From Arthrobacter mangrovi (GTDB lineage Bacteria > Actinomycetota > Actinomycetes > Actinomycetales > Micrococcaceae): a stretch of DNA of 64,000 nt. Below, piece by piece: positions 51,795-61,890 of the stretch. Position numbers and translations under genes: made by a program. The stretch lies in assembly GCF_026011795.1 (NCBI RefSeq), contig NZ_BRVS01000027.1, positions 35,631 to 99,630 of the forward strand, written 5' to 3'. Numbering within the stretch: position 1 is the stretch's first letter; the number at the start of each line of letters is the position of its first letter. The notes under the pieces were generated by a model. It was not told the DNA's origin. It saw only the letters and a program-made list of their open reading frames with translations, and did not search any database.

Positions 51795-52409
51795 CTAGCC
51801 TTGCCTGGCGCTGTCGGCGGACAACCCCGCCACAACGCAATTGACGAGAGTCTCCACGAGCGCTTCATCCGGCTGCATCTTCTGCAGCACCATGCGGTAG
51901 ACCAGTGGTGCTCCCACAATCGTGACGGCAGCCTCGACCGGCACCTCCGGCCGGATCTCGCCCCTGGCCTTGGCCCGCGCCACAATGGCCGTGTTCGTGG
52001 ACATCTGCTGGAGTTCCATCCATTCCCGCAGGTGTGCGCCGAACACCGGATCCTCGGCGGCGACGCCGATGAGGGCGCCGAACATTTTGTCCACACCTTC
52101 GCCCCGGAACTCCTTCAGCCGCGCCTGAAGAAGCATCCGGAGTTCATCGCGGAAACTGCCTAGATCCGGAATTTCCGGTGACCGGATGATCCGGCTGGCC
52201 GCATCGATCAGCAGGCTGGTCTTGTCCGGCCAGTATCGGTAGATAGTGGCTTTGCTCGTCCTGGCCCGTGCCGCAATGGCGTCCATGGTAAGGGCGCTGC
52301 CGCCGCCTTCCTTGAGGATCGCGACGACGGCGTCCATGATTTTCTGTTTCTTGGCCTCCGTCCTGGCCTCCGCCAGGCTCGGTTCCGCTGCTGCCTGCAT
52401 GGTGTTCAT
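51795..52409 (-). CDS. TetR-family repressor of the one-carbon regulon
   Basis: 204 aa from ATG 52409 with AGGAGG four bases upstream. HTH: KIMDAVVAILKEGGGSALTMDAIAARARTSKATIYRYW (in parts: ALTMDAIAARARTSKATIYR), then the helical ligand domain (GVDKMFGALIGVAAEDPVF). It is followed at 26 bp by folE and is divergent from the PanB-like operon. The palindrome ACGGTACTGTACCGT in the shared promoter, repeated before the 60.3-kb operon, is the obvious binding site. Confidence 0.9.
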   Translation of the reverse strand: MNTMQAAAEPSLAEARTEAKKQKIMDAVVAILKEGGGSALTMDAIAARARTSKATIYRYWPDKTSLLIDAASRIIRSPEIPDLGSFRDELRMLLQARLKEFRGEGVDKMFGALIGVAAEDPVFGAHLREWMELQQMSTNTAIVARAKARGEIRPEVPVEAAVTIVGAPLVYRMVLQKMQPDEALVETLVNCVVAGLSADSARQG

Positions 52410-52435
52410 TCTGCCTCCTGCTTCAAATTTACCTC

Positions 52436-52462
52436 TTGACGGTACTGTACCGTTTCGTACAG
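52436..52462 (+). promoter_or_regulatory. TetR operator / promoter 1
   Basis: ACGGTACTGTACCGT (52,439-52,453) is a perfect palindrome with a one-base centre. It overlaps TTGACG (-35) with TACAGA (-10) after a 16-bp spacer, so bound repressor would block RNA polymerase. The 27-bp block matches 60,277-60,303 at 24 positions. Confidence 0.75.
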
Positions 52463-52564
52463 ACTGTGTGAACCGGGTCACGCCAAATGGCTCCAACGTC
52501 ATTTCGAGGTGAAGAACCCGTGCTTTTAGCCTCCTTGGCTGTCCGACGTCGAAAGGAAACCAAA

Positions 52565-53428
52565 ATGCCCGAGAACTCCGTGAAGCGCCGCAAGGTCACC
52601 ATCCGCCACCTGATGGAGAAGAAGGCGCAGAAAGAGCCGATTCGCGCCATCGGCGTCTACGATGCCCCGATGGCCTCGATCGCCGACCGTGTCGGGTTCG
52701 ACATGCTCGTGAACGGCAATGGCGGCCCGATGTCGCTGCTGGCCCACCAGCACCCTATGGGGGTTCTCTACGAGGAGCAGCTGGCACTGACCAAAGCGGT
52801 GAGCCGCTCCACGCAGTACGGCTTCATCGTCAGCCATCTGCCGTGGATGACCTACCACCAGTCCAAGGCGCAGGCTATCGAGAGCGGTGGACGCATGCTG
52901 GCCGAAGGCGGGGCGGATGCCGTCAAGGTCGAAGGCAACGAGTACACCGCGGAGTATGTGGCCGACATGGTACGTGCCGGGATTCCTGTCGTTGGGCACA
53001 TCGGGATGCAAGCTTCCCGCAAGATTGAGCAGAGCGGCTATGGCAAGAAGGGCAGGACCGCGGAGGAGGCGCGCGATATCGTCCGCGGAGCCCGGGCCTT
53101 CTCGGAAGCCGGCGTGTGCGCCTTCATCATCGAGCAGGTTCCCAATGAGCTGACCAAGTATCTGGCCGAGACCCTGCCGCAGCCCGTGATCGGCGTCGTC
53201 GCCGGCCGTGACGGTGACGGGATCTACGAAATCAGCGGCGATCTGGTTGGCTACACCGCCTTTAAGGCGCCCAGCCACAAGCGGACCTTCGCGAACGTCG
53301 CCCCGATCATCGAAGAGGCCATGCGGCAGTTCTCCGATGAAGCCGCCGCTGGAAACTACCCGCCCAAAGAGCATGACCTGCTCATGGACCCGACCGAATA
53401 CAAGAAGTTCCTGGACTTGGTCTCCTAG
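52565..53428 (+). CDS. PanB-like (ketopantoate hydroxymethyltransferase superfamily) protein 1
   Basis: 287 aa from ATG 52565 (AAAGGA upstream). PanB-type TIM barrel: RAIGVYDAPMASIADRVGFD, KVEGNEYTAEYVADMVRAGI, VVGHIGMQ, FIIEQVP and QPVIGVVAGRDGDG. Compared with E. coli PanB, Lys112 and Glu114 (KVEG) and Glu181 (IIEQVP) are kept, but the metal-binding Asp45 is replaced (LVNGNGG) and Asp84 is His91 (SHLPWM). It is therefore unlikely to be an ordinary pantothenate enzyme. It may move a C1 unit between a 2-oxo acid and tetrahydrofolate. First gene of the operon. Confidence 0.8.
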   Translation: MPENSVKRRKVTIRHLMEKKAQKEPIRAIGVYDAPMASIADRVGFDMLVNGNGGPMSLLAHQHPMGVLYEEQLALTKAVSRSTQYGFIVSHLPWMTYHQSKAQAIESGGRMLAEGGADAVKVEGNEYTAEYVADMVRAGIPVVGHIGMQASRKIEQSGYGKKGRTAEEARDIVRGARAFSEAGVCAFIIEQVPNELTKYLAETLPQPVIGVVAGRDGDGIYEISGDLVGYTAFKAPSHKRTFANVAPIIEEAMRQFSDEAAAGNYPPKEHDLLMDPTEYKKFLDLVS

Positions 53429-53457
53429 ACGCCGGCCCTATCGAAGGATCAGACATT

Positions 53458-54315
53458 ATGACCCGTGTGAACACCATCGACGATGCTGTCGTACAGAAAA
53501 CCTGGGCGCGCCTGCTCGACTCACCCCGGTGGGAAATGGCTCCCGTGAAAAACCCTCTGCTGCTCGTCGACGACCTGCCGTCGGGTGCCACCGTGACGAT
53601 GGGCTGCTTTGCCAACTCGGAGGGATTCCAAAAGTCCATCGAGCTGACGGCGGCGATCATCGCCCGCGGCTTCGAAGTCATCCCTCACCTGCCCACCCGC
53701 TCCCTGACCGGCCGGGACCACCTCAAGGATGTCCTCGACGCCTACCGCGATGCCGGAGTCGCCGACATCTTCGTCGTTGCCGGAAATACCAAGAAGCCGG
53801 CAGGACCGTATGACGGAGCGCTCGAGGCCCTGGAGGATATTGCCGCCGCCGGGTTCAGGATCGGCGTCGGCGCCTACCCCGAGGGGCACCTCTATATGGA
53901 CGAGGCCGCGGCCTTTGAGCTGCTGCGCCGGAAGCAGGAATACGCCTCCTATCTGGTGACCCAGACATGTTTTGACGCCGAGGCCTTCCGCAGCTGGCTC
54001 ACCCGGTTGCGCGAGGCGGAAGTTTCCCTGCCGGCGCACCTGGGCATCGCAGGTGTCGTTCAGCGCAAGGAACTCATCCGGATGGCCGGCGCTTTGGGTT
54101 TCGGCGCCTCGATGAAGTTCATCAGCAAGCAGCGATCCCTGGCAACAAAAATGATGCTGCCGGGCGCCTACGATCCCACCGGGCTACTGACCGACGTGGC
54201 CCGGGTGGCCGCTGACGCTTCACTGGGCGTATCCGACGTGCATCTGAACACCTTCAACCAGGTCGCCAGCACGCGGGCCTGGTGGGATGGACTCCGCGGG
54301 AAAACCTCGTCCTAA
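53458..54315 (+). CDS. Methylenetetrahydrofolate reductase-like protein (MetF family)
   Basis: 285 aa, GAAGGA before the ATG. MetF TIM-barrel pattern: ARGFEVIPHLPTRSLTGRDHL (the substrate-binding HL-R), DIFVVAGNTKKPAGPYDGALEAL, FRIGVGAYPEGH, YLVTQTCFDAEAF, AHLGIAGVV and VSDVHLNTFNQV. Normal MetF length. FAD enzymes of this family interconvert 5,10-methylene- and 5-methyl-THF; in demethylation clusters they run towards methylene-THF. Between two PanB-like genes and a transporter, it fits a THF-linked one-carbon route. Confidence 0.82.
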   Translation: MTRVNTIDDAVVQKTWARLLDSPRWEMAPVKNPLLLVDDLPSGATVTMGCFANSEGFQKSIELTAAIIARGFEVIPHLPTRSLTGRDHLKDVLDAYRDAGVADIFVVAGNTKKPAGPYDGALEALEDIAAAGFRIGVGAYPEGHLYMDEAAAFELLRRKQEYASYLVTQTCFDAEAFRSWLTRLREAEVSLPAHLGIAGVVQRKELIRMAGALGFGASMKFISKQRSLATKMMLPGAYDPTGLLTDVARVAADASLGVSDVHLNTFNQVASTRAWWDGLRGKTSS

Positions 54316-54341
54316 ATACACGGCATCTCAAAGGAGAGAGC

Positions 54342-55712
54342 ATGTCTACAGGAAATTCCAGGAACGGAGCCGGCCCGGCCGAGCCGAACCTGATGCGCCG
54401 GGTGGCCAATGCCAGCATGGCCGGCTCGCTGCTGGAGTGGTACGACTTCTATCTGTACGGCTTCGCGGCCGCCCTCGTCTTCGCCCCACTCTTCTTCCCG
54501 GAGACCGACCCGCTGCTGGGGACCCTGGCCTCCTTCGGTACCTTCGCCGTCGGCTTTATCGCCCGGCCGGTCGGCGGCATCATCTTCGGCCACTTCGGGG
54601 ACCGGATCGGACGCAAGGCCATGCTGGTGATCACCCTGGTCATCATGGGCCTGGCCTCCGTAGCGATCGGGCTGCTGCCCACCTACGAACAAATCGGGAT
54701 GGCGGCACCGATCCTGCTAATCCTCATGCGCATTCTCCAAGGCATTGGTCTCGGGGGCGAATGGGGCGGAGCGGTGCTGATGGTGGTCGAGTATTCCCCG
54801 GAGAACAAGCAGGGCTGGTGGGGCAGCGTCATCCAGCTGGGCGCCTGCCTCGGCCAGGCCCTGGCCACGGGACTGCTCTTCGGCTTCTCGTTCTTTCTCA
54901 GCAACGAGGCGTTCATGTCCTGGGGCTGGCGGGTGCCGTTCCTGCTCAGCGGTGTCCTCCTGGTGGTGGGCCTGTTTATCCGGCTCAAGATCCTCGAAAC
55001 ACCGTCATTCCGCAACGCGCAGGCCAAGAAGGAAGTGGCGCGCTTCCCGCTCGCCCTGGTGTTCCGCCGGAACTGGCGGTCCCTCCTGGCCTGTTTCGGT
55101 GTGTACCTGGGCGCCATCACCGTCCCGTTCTTCCTCCAGGGGGTGTACCTCACTTCCTACGGAACGAACACGCTGGGCCTGGACAGAAACGGCGTTCTCT
55201 TAGGAGTGGCCGCACTGCACGCGACGCTCTACTGCGCCGTCACACTCCTTGGTGGACGGATGGCGGACCGGATCGGACCCTTGCGTGTCATCCGTACGGG
55301 CATGCTGACATTGATCCCTGCCTCCGTCCTCGGGGTGCTGGTACTGGGCCCGTCCATCCCGCAGCTCATTGCCAGCATCGTCATCTTTGCCATACCCCTG
55401 TGGTGGGCCTGGGGGGCACTGCCGGCGTACTTCGCCAGATCGTTCCCCACCAATGTCCGCTACAGCGGCATCTCGCTCTCGGCGCAAGCGGCAACCATCG
55501 GCGGCGGATTCGTGCCGATCGTCCTGACCCTGGCGGTAGCAAAGCTAAACTCCGTCTGGCCGCTGGCCATGGTCGGCGGCGGCTGCGCCCTGATCGGCCT
55601 GATGCTGCTCCTTCTGGCGCCCCGCCATCCGGGCGGCGGTGCCGGGGACGGAACAACGACAGCCAAACCCCTGGCCGATGATGACACGGTCCAGGCCGGA
55701 CGAAGGGACTGA
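54342..55712 (+). CDS. MFS transporter, MHS type
   Basis: 456 aa from ATG 54342 (AAAGGAG upstream). SLLEWYDFYLYGFAAALVF in TM1, FIARPVGGIIFGHFGDRIGRK, LQGIGLGGEWGGAVLM; about 12 helices. Probable importer of the organic acid whose C1 group is removed by this operon. Confidence 0.9.
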   Translation: MSTGNSRNGAGPAEPNLMRRVANASMAGSLLEWYDFYLYGFAAALVFAPLFFPETDPLLGTLASFGTFAVGFIARPVGGIIFGHFGDRIGRKAMLVITLVIMGLASVAIGLLPTYEQIGMAAPILLILMRILQGIGLGGEWGGAVLMVVEYSPENKQGWWGSVIQLGACLGQALATGLLFGFSFFLSNEAFMSWGWRVPFLLSGVLLVVGLFIRLKILETPSFRNAQAKKEVARFPLALVFRRNWRSLLACFGVYLGAITVPFFLQGVYLTSYGTNTLGLDRNGVLLGVAALHATLYCAVTLLGGRMADRIGPLRVIRTGMLTLIPASVLGVLVLGPSIPQLIASIVIFAIPLWWAWGALPAYFARSFPTNVRYSGISLSAQAATIGGGFVPIVLTLAVAKLNSVWPLAMVGGGCALIGLMLLLLAPRHPGGGAGDGTTTAKPLADDDTVQAGRRD

Positions 55713-55718
55713 ACTCGA

Positions 55719-56600
55719 ATGGAACAGAAACGCCGCAAGCTCCGGATACCGGACCTGCAGCAAAGGAAACGCAACGGCGAACCCCTCGTCCAGCTGCTGG
55801 TCACGAACCACCGGGACGCCGCCGTCGCGGACAGCTTCGGAGCGGACATCATCACCGCCTCGGATGCGGCAGGCCTGATGCTCTTCGGCATGGACAGCAG
55901 CACGGACATGACCCTCGATGACATGATCCTCGTCGGCCGCGGCATTGCCCGCAACGTCCGCACCGCGATCTGCCTGGTCGCGATGCCCTACTGGACCTAC
56001 CAGGTCTCACCGCAGCAGGCCGTGGAGAACGCCGGCAGGCTCATCCAAGCCACCGGTGCGGACGGCGTTTCCTGCGAAGTCAACCGGCACCACCGGGACG
56101 CCGTGGCGGCCATCGTCCAAGCCGGAATCCCGGTCCAAGCCCACATCGGCCTGTCCAGCCAGCGCTCCGCGCAGCTAGGGGGGGTCAGGGGGCTGGGCAA
56201 GACCATGGACGAAGCCTGGGAATTCGTCGACGATGCCAGCGCCATGGCTGAGGCAGGCTGTTTCTCCATCATTGCCGAACTGCTGGCCGCCGAGGTCACC
56301 GGCCATATCGCCTCAACGGTTCCAATACCTGTGATCTCGATCGGATCCGGCGGATCCTGCGACGGCGCCGGCGGACTCTTCGAAGACCTGTACGGACTCG
56401 CCGGAACGCATGTCCCCCGCCACGCAAAGGTCTACCACACCCTGGGCCCGATGCTGGAAGAAGGCATGCAGAACTTCGTGGCCGACATCCGGGCGCGCAC
56501 CTACCCCCAGCGCGAGCACTCGGTGGTCATGGAAGCGGCGGAGGCCAGGAAATTCAAGACCTCGATTACCCGCCGCAACCGCAGCACCGCGGCCTCCTAG
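55719..56600 (+). CDS. PanB-like superfamily protein 2
   Basis: 293 aa, starting six bases after the transporter stop. Diverged PanB/PEP-mutase-type barrel: DSFGADIITASDAAGLMLFG, GADGVSCEVNRHHRDAVAAI, VQAHIGLSSQRSAQLGG, FSIIAELLA, VPVISIGSGGSCDGAGG in parts. Asp49 aligns with the metal ligand Asp45, Glu120 with Glu114 and the Glu of IIAELL with Glu181, but Asp84 is Met89 and the substrate Lys is Ser118. It complements protein 1, which lost the other ligand, so the two may work as a pair or act on different substrates. Confidence 0.75.
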   Translation: MEQKRRKLRIPDLQQRKRNGEPLVQLLVTNHRDAAVADSFGADIITASDAAGLMLFGMDSSTDMTLDDMILVGRGIARNVRTAICLVAMPYWTYQVSPQQAVENAGRLIQATGADGVSCEVNRHHRDAVAAIVQAGIPVQAHIGLSSQRSAQLGGVRGLGKTMDEAWEFVDDASAMAEAGCFSIIAELLAAEVTGHIASTVPIPVISIGSGGSCDGAGGLFEDLYGLAGTHVPRHAKVYHTLGPMLEEGMQNFVADIRARTYPQREHSVVMEAAEARKFKTSITRRNRSTAAS

Positions 56601-56603
56601 GAG

Positions 56604-56645
56604 CGGTCGGGTGTGCCCGGAGAACTTCCCGGGCACACCCGACCG
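56604..56645 (+). terminator. Perfect 17-bp hairpin inside the operon
   Basis: CGGTCGGGTGTGCCCGG (56,604-56,620) pairs exactly with 56,629-56,645 around an 8-nt loop, between the second PanB-like gene and the CoA ligase. It has no T-run; partial termination or mRNA processing is likely. Confidence 0.65.
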
Positions 56646-56682
56646 GCCACCAGCCGGAAAACGCGAACGAAAGGAATTCGGG

Positions 56683-58572
56683 ATGTCGCTGTACCAGCAG
56701 GCTTACCGTGCCAGCCTTGCCGACCCGGAACAGTTCTGGGACCAACAGGTATCCTTAATCGACTGGGTGGAACGCCCCCACTCCGTACTGGACCAGACAG
56801 CAAAACCGCTGGCCCGCTGGTTTCCCGACGGCCGGCTGAACACCTGCTTCAATGCTTTGGACCGGCATGTTGCCCAAGGACGCGGCAGCCAGGCAGCTAT
56901 CCACTATGACAGCCCGGTCACCGGAACCCGTCGAACCCTCACCTACGGCCAGCTACTGGACGACGTCTCGGCGTTCGCGGGCGGCCTTGCCTCGCTCGGC
57001 GTCGACACGGGCGACCGGGTGCTCATCTACATGCCGATGCTCCCCCACACCGCAGTGGCGATGCTCGCCTGCGCCAGACTCGGCGCCGTCCACTGCGTGG
57101 TGTTCGGCGGCTTCGCCGCCGCCGAACTGCGAAGCCGGATCGAGGACTTCCGGCCCAAAGTCGTCATCACCGCTTCATGCGGGATCGAACCGAAAAGAAT
57201 CGTCGAGTACAAACCGATCGTGGATGAAGCCCTGGCTGCGGCGGGGCACCGTGTGCAGCGCTGCATTGTGCTGCAGCGGCCGCAGGCCGAAGCTTTAATG
57301 GTGCCCGGGCGCGACATCGACTGGGAAGACGTCCACGACACCGGCCGGGCCGCTCCGACCGGGTGCCGTACCGTCGCCTCCGACGACCCCCTCTATGTCC
57401 TGCATACCTCGGGCACCACAGGCAAGCCCAAGGGCATCGTCAGGGACAATGGCAGACACGCGGTCGCCATGGCGTGGTCCATGAAGAATATCTACGGCAT
57501 CGGTCCCGGAGACGTCTGGTGGGCCGCCTCGGACCTCGGCTGGGTAGTGGGCCACTCCTACATTGTCTACGCCCCGCTCATTGCCGGTGCCACCACCGTG
57601 CTGTACGAGGGCAAACCCGTGGGAACCCCCGATGCCGGCGCATTCTGGCGCGTCATTCAGGACTACCAGGTGTCCGGACTTCTGACCGCGCCCACCTCGC
57701 TGCGGGCCATCCGCAGGGAGGACCCGCAGGCCGCCGAGGCAGACCGGTATGATCTGTCCGGCCTGCGGAACCTGTTCCTGGCCGGCGAAAGGCTGGACCC
57801 GGAAACCTATGCCTGGGCCTGCGAGGTCCTCGGAATACCGGTGACCGACCATTGGTGGCAGACCGAGACCGGCTGGCCCATCGCTGCAAATCCCCGCGGC
57901 CTGGAAAGCCTGCCGGTCAAACCCGGATCATCGACTGTTCCGGTCCCCGGCTACGACGTCCGCATTCTGGATGCGGCCGGCCGTGAGGCGCCTGCGAATA
58001 CGGAAGGGGCGGTGTGCCTGAAACTGCCCCTGCCCCCGGGCACCTTGGCCGGCATATGGGGAGATCCCCGGCGCCTCGAACGGTCCTACTTGTCCACCTT
58101 CCCGGGTTACTACCTGACCGGGGACGGCGGTTACATCGACGAGGACGGCTACGTGCACATCCTGGGCCGGTCCGACGACATCATCAATGTCGCCGGGCAC
58201 CGGCTGTCCACCGGAGCCATGGAGGCCGTCCTTGCCCAGCACCCGATGGTCGCCGAATGCGCCGTGGTCGGCATCGACGATGCACTCAAGGGACAGCTGC
58301 CCCTGGGATTGGTTGTCCTCAAGACCGGGGCCGCCATCGATTCCGGCACACTGCAGGCGGAGCTGGTCAGACAGGTCCGGGCCACCATCGGAGCCGTGGC
58401 AGCCTTCCGGAAAGTCCTCGTGGTCCCGTCGCTGCCCAAGACCCGGTCCGGCAAAATCCTGCGCAAGACCCTGCGGGAAATTATCGCCGGACAGGACACC
58501 GGAGTGCCGCCGACCATTGAGAACCCGGAAGTTCTCCAGCTGCTGCGCCCGCTGCTAGCCGCCTCCTCCTGA
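56683..58572 (+). CDS. Propionyl/acetyl-CoA synthetase family (PrpE-like)
   Basis: 629 aa from ATG 56683 (AAAGGA upstream). Acyl-CoA synthetase motifs: VLHTSGTTGKPKGIVRD, WWAASDLGWVVGHSYIVYAP, DHWWQTETGWPI, GRSDDIINVAGHRL and the C-terminal Lys in KTRSGKILRKTLREI. N-terminus (YRASLADPEQFWDQQ) and length fit PrpE rather than Acs. It should activate a short-chain acid, propionate or a branched C3-C5 acid, and so hints that the pathway yields such an acid. Confidence 0.88.
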   Translation: MSLYQQAYRASLADPEQFWDQQVSLIDWVERPHSVLDQTAKPLARWFPDGRLNTCFNALDRHVAQGRGSQAAIHYDSPVTGTRRTLTYGQLLDDVSAFAGGLASLGVDTGDRVLIYMPMLPHTAVAMLACARLGAVHCVVFGGFAAAELRSRIEDFRPKVVITASCGIEPKRIVEYKPIVDEALAAAGHRVQRCIVLQRPQAEALMVPGRDIDWEDVHDTGRAAPTGCRTVASDDPLYVLHTSGTTGKPKGIVRDNGRHAVAMAWSMKNIYGIGPGDVWWAASDLGWVVGHSYIVYAPLIAGATTVLYEGKPVGTPDAGAFWRVIQDYQVSGLLTAPTSLRAIRREDPQAAEADRYDLSGLRNLFLAGERLDPETYAWACEVLGIPVTDHWWQTETGWPIAANPRGLESLPVKPGSSTVPVPGYDVRILDAAGREAPANTEGAVCLKLPLPPGTLAGIWGDPRRLERSYLSTFPGYYLTGDGGYIDEDGYVHILGRSDDIINVAGHRLSTGAMEAVLAQHPMVAECAVVGIDDALKGQLPLGLVVLKTGAAIDSGTLQAELVRQVRATIGAVAAFRKVLVVPSLPKTRSGKILRKTLREIIAGQDTGVPPTIENPEVLQLLRPLLAASS

Positions 58573-58593
58573 GCCTTTGAAAGGAGCCCTGCC

Positions 58594-59457
58594 ATGTACG
58601 AAAACACATATGTGCTGTCATTGTCGTGCACCAACCGGCCAGGTATCGTCGCGGCCGTCTCGAACAAGCTGCTGGAACTGGGCGGAAACATCACCGATGC
58701 CCAGCAGTTCGACGATCTGACCACCGGGCGGTTCTTCTCCCGCATCGAGTTCGAGACACGCGGTCCACAGCTGCCCGTCCAACGGTTGCGCGACCGGCTC
58801 GCAGCTGTCCTGGATCCGCTGGAAGCAAACTGGCACGCGCGCCACCTCAACGAACGCAAACGGATCCTGCTGCTGGTCTCCAAACAGGACCACTGCCTGG
58901 CGGATCTGCTCTACCGGCAGCGGACCGGCGAACTGCGGGCGGAGATCGCCGGGATCATCTCGAACCATCCCCAGACCGTCCATTCCAGCGTCGGTCTGGG
59001 CGACATCCCCTATTTCCACATGCCAGTTGATCCCGAAAACAAACCCAAACAGGAAGAAAAGCTGCTGGCCCTCACCGGAGAGCTCCAAGTCAACCTTGTC
59101 GTCCTCGCCCGCTACATGCAAGTCCTTTCCGACCCTCTCTGCTCAGAACTCGCGGGATGGTGTATAAACATTCACCATTCCTTCCTGCCCGGGTTCAAGG
59201 GCGCCAAGCCCTACCATCAGGCGTACGACCGCGGCGTGAAACTGATCGGCGCCACCGCCCACTACGTCACCGGCGAACTGGACGAAGGACCGATCATCAC
59301 CCAAGACGTCGAGCCGACCAGTCACCGGGACACCCCCGGGAGCCTCGCCCGCAAGGGACGGGACATCGAACGCAGGGTCCTGGCCTCGGCCGTTCACCAC
59401 CATCTGGAAGACCGGGTCTTCCTCAACGGCAAGACCACCGTGGTGTTCCCCGAATGA
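58594..59457 (+). CDS. purU: Formyltetrahydrofolate deformylase
   Basis: 287 aa. N-terminal ACT domain (YVLSLSCTNRPGIVAAVSNK) and C-terminal hydrolase (INIHHSFLPGFKGAKPYHQA, TAHYVTGELDEGPII, SHRDTP) with the Asn-His-Asp catalytic set. Hydrolyses 10-formyl-THF to formate and THF. In this operon it is the exit for one-carbon units and regenerates free THF. Stop overlaps the next start (ATGA). Confidence 0.93.
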   Translation: MYENTYVLSLSCTNRPGIVAAVSNKLLELGGNITDAQQFDDLTTGRFFSRIEFETRGPQLPVQRLRDRLAAVLDPLEANWHARHLNERKRILLLVSKQDHCLADLLYRQRTGELRAEIAGIISNHPQTVHSSVGLGDIPYFHMPVDPENKPKQEEKLLALTGELQVNLVVLARYMQVLSDPLCSELAGWCINIHHSFLPGFKGAKPYHQAYDRGVKLIGATAHYVTGELDEGPIITQDVEPTSHRDTPGSLARKGRDIERRVLASAVHHHLEDRVFLNGKTTVVFPE

Positions 59458-59870
59458 GCACCGATGTCAGAAACCCACGTCCAGACACGCCTCACCGGGT
59501 GCGCGGCCGCTTGGAATCCCTTGTCCTGAACCACGGGGACGAACCCGACCCCCGGTTTACCCTGGCCAATGAACGGACATTTCTTGCCTGGATCCGCACC
59601 TCGCTGGCATTCCTCGCAGCAGGCATTGCCATCGAGGCATTTGCCGACGAGCTGCTGTCCGCCCCCCTGCGCACTCCCGTCGCGGGCGGGCTCCTCAGCG
59701 GTGCTGCACTCATTGCCGCTTTGGCCGGCATTCGCTGGCTCCGGGTGGAACGCGCCATGCGCCATAAGGCACCGCTGCCCCTGGCCCCGTTCGCGCCCAT
59801 CGTCGCTGCCATCGGAATCCTGGGAACCTCCATCCTCCTGTTCACCTTGATGAGCCAAACAGGAACATGA
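59454..59870 (+). CDS. DUF202 membrane protein (YidH-like)
   Basis: 138 aa; coupled to purU by ATGA. RFTLANERTFLAWIRTSLAFLAAGIA is the DUF202 signature, followed by two more membrane helices (LLSGAALIAALAGI; AAIGILGTSILLFTL). Inner-membrane protein of unknown function. Confidence 0.85.
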   Translation: MSTDVRNPRPDTPHRVRGRLESLVLNHGDEPDPRFTLANERTFLAWIRTSLAFLAAGIAIEAFADELLSAPLRTPVAGGLLSGAALIAALAGIRWLRVERAMRHKAPLPLAPFAPIVAAIGILGTSILLFTLMSQTGT

Positions 59871-60253
59871 TGCCGCCGGCTACCGGCCCGAATGGGCTCC
59901 GTGTGGATGCGCCTGGTTCCCTGCACCAGGACCCCGGGCTGCAGCCCGAACGCACTGCACTGGCATGGAACCGAACCGCCTTGGTGCTGATCATCACCGC
60001 CCTGATGTTTCTCCGCTGGATCCCATTGTTCGGGCCGGTCGCCTCCTTCCTGTCAGCAGGTGCTGTGGCCGTGGCACTGGGGGCATCCATAGGCCGATCG
60101 CGCCGCTACCGGCGCCAGTCTGCAGGCATACGGTCCGAATCTCTGGCGCCGGCCGCGTCCGGCGTCGCCTGGGTCACGGCAGCCGTGTTTGTCCTCGGCT
60201 GCGCGGGTGCCGTTCAACTGAGCCTCGGTGCGATAAGCCAATTCACCCCCTAG
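59867..60253 (+). CDS. Second DUF202 membrane protein
   Basis: 128 aa, again overlapping the previous stop by four bases (ATG at 59870 also possible). LQPERTALAWNRTALVLIITALMFL followed by two helices. Such DUF202 pairs are common next to each other in actinobacteria. Why they end a folate operon is unclear. Confidence 0.82.
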   Translation: MMPPATGPNGLRVDAPGSLHQDPGLQPERTALAWNRTALVLIITALMFLRWIPLFGPVASFLSAGAVAVALGASIGRSRRYRRQSAGIRSESLAPAASGVAWVTAAVFVLGCAGAVQLSLGAISQFTP

Positions 60254-60276
60254 AAAAGTACACCCCAGGAAAAAGC

Positions 60277-60303
60277 TTGACAGTACTGTACGGTTTCGTA
60301 CTG
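60277..60303 (+). promoter_or_regulatory. TetR operator / promoter 2
   Basis: TTGACAGTACTGTACGGT begins a 27-bp block identical to 52,436-52,462 except at three positions. -35 is TTGACA and -10 TACTGT after 16 bp, leading to the aldehyde dehydrogenase operon. It lacks one base of the first site's perfect palindrome but can form CAGTACTG and CGTACTG arms. Confidence 0.75.
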
Positions 60304-60363
60304 TATTTGTATCAGATGTGATCTTCGCCCGACCTATCCCGCAATCAAACAAAGGAGCTAATG

Positions 60364-61887
<1,524 letters not shown>

Positions 61888-61890
61888 ACC

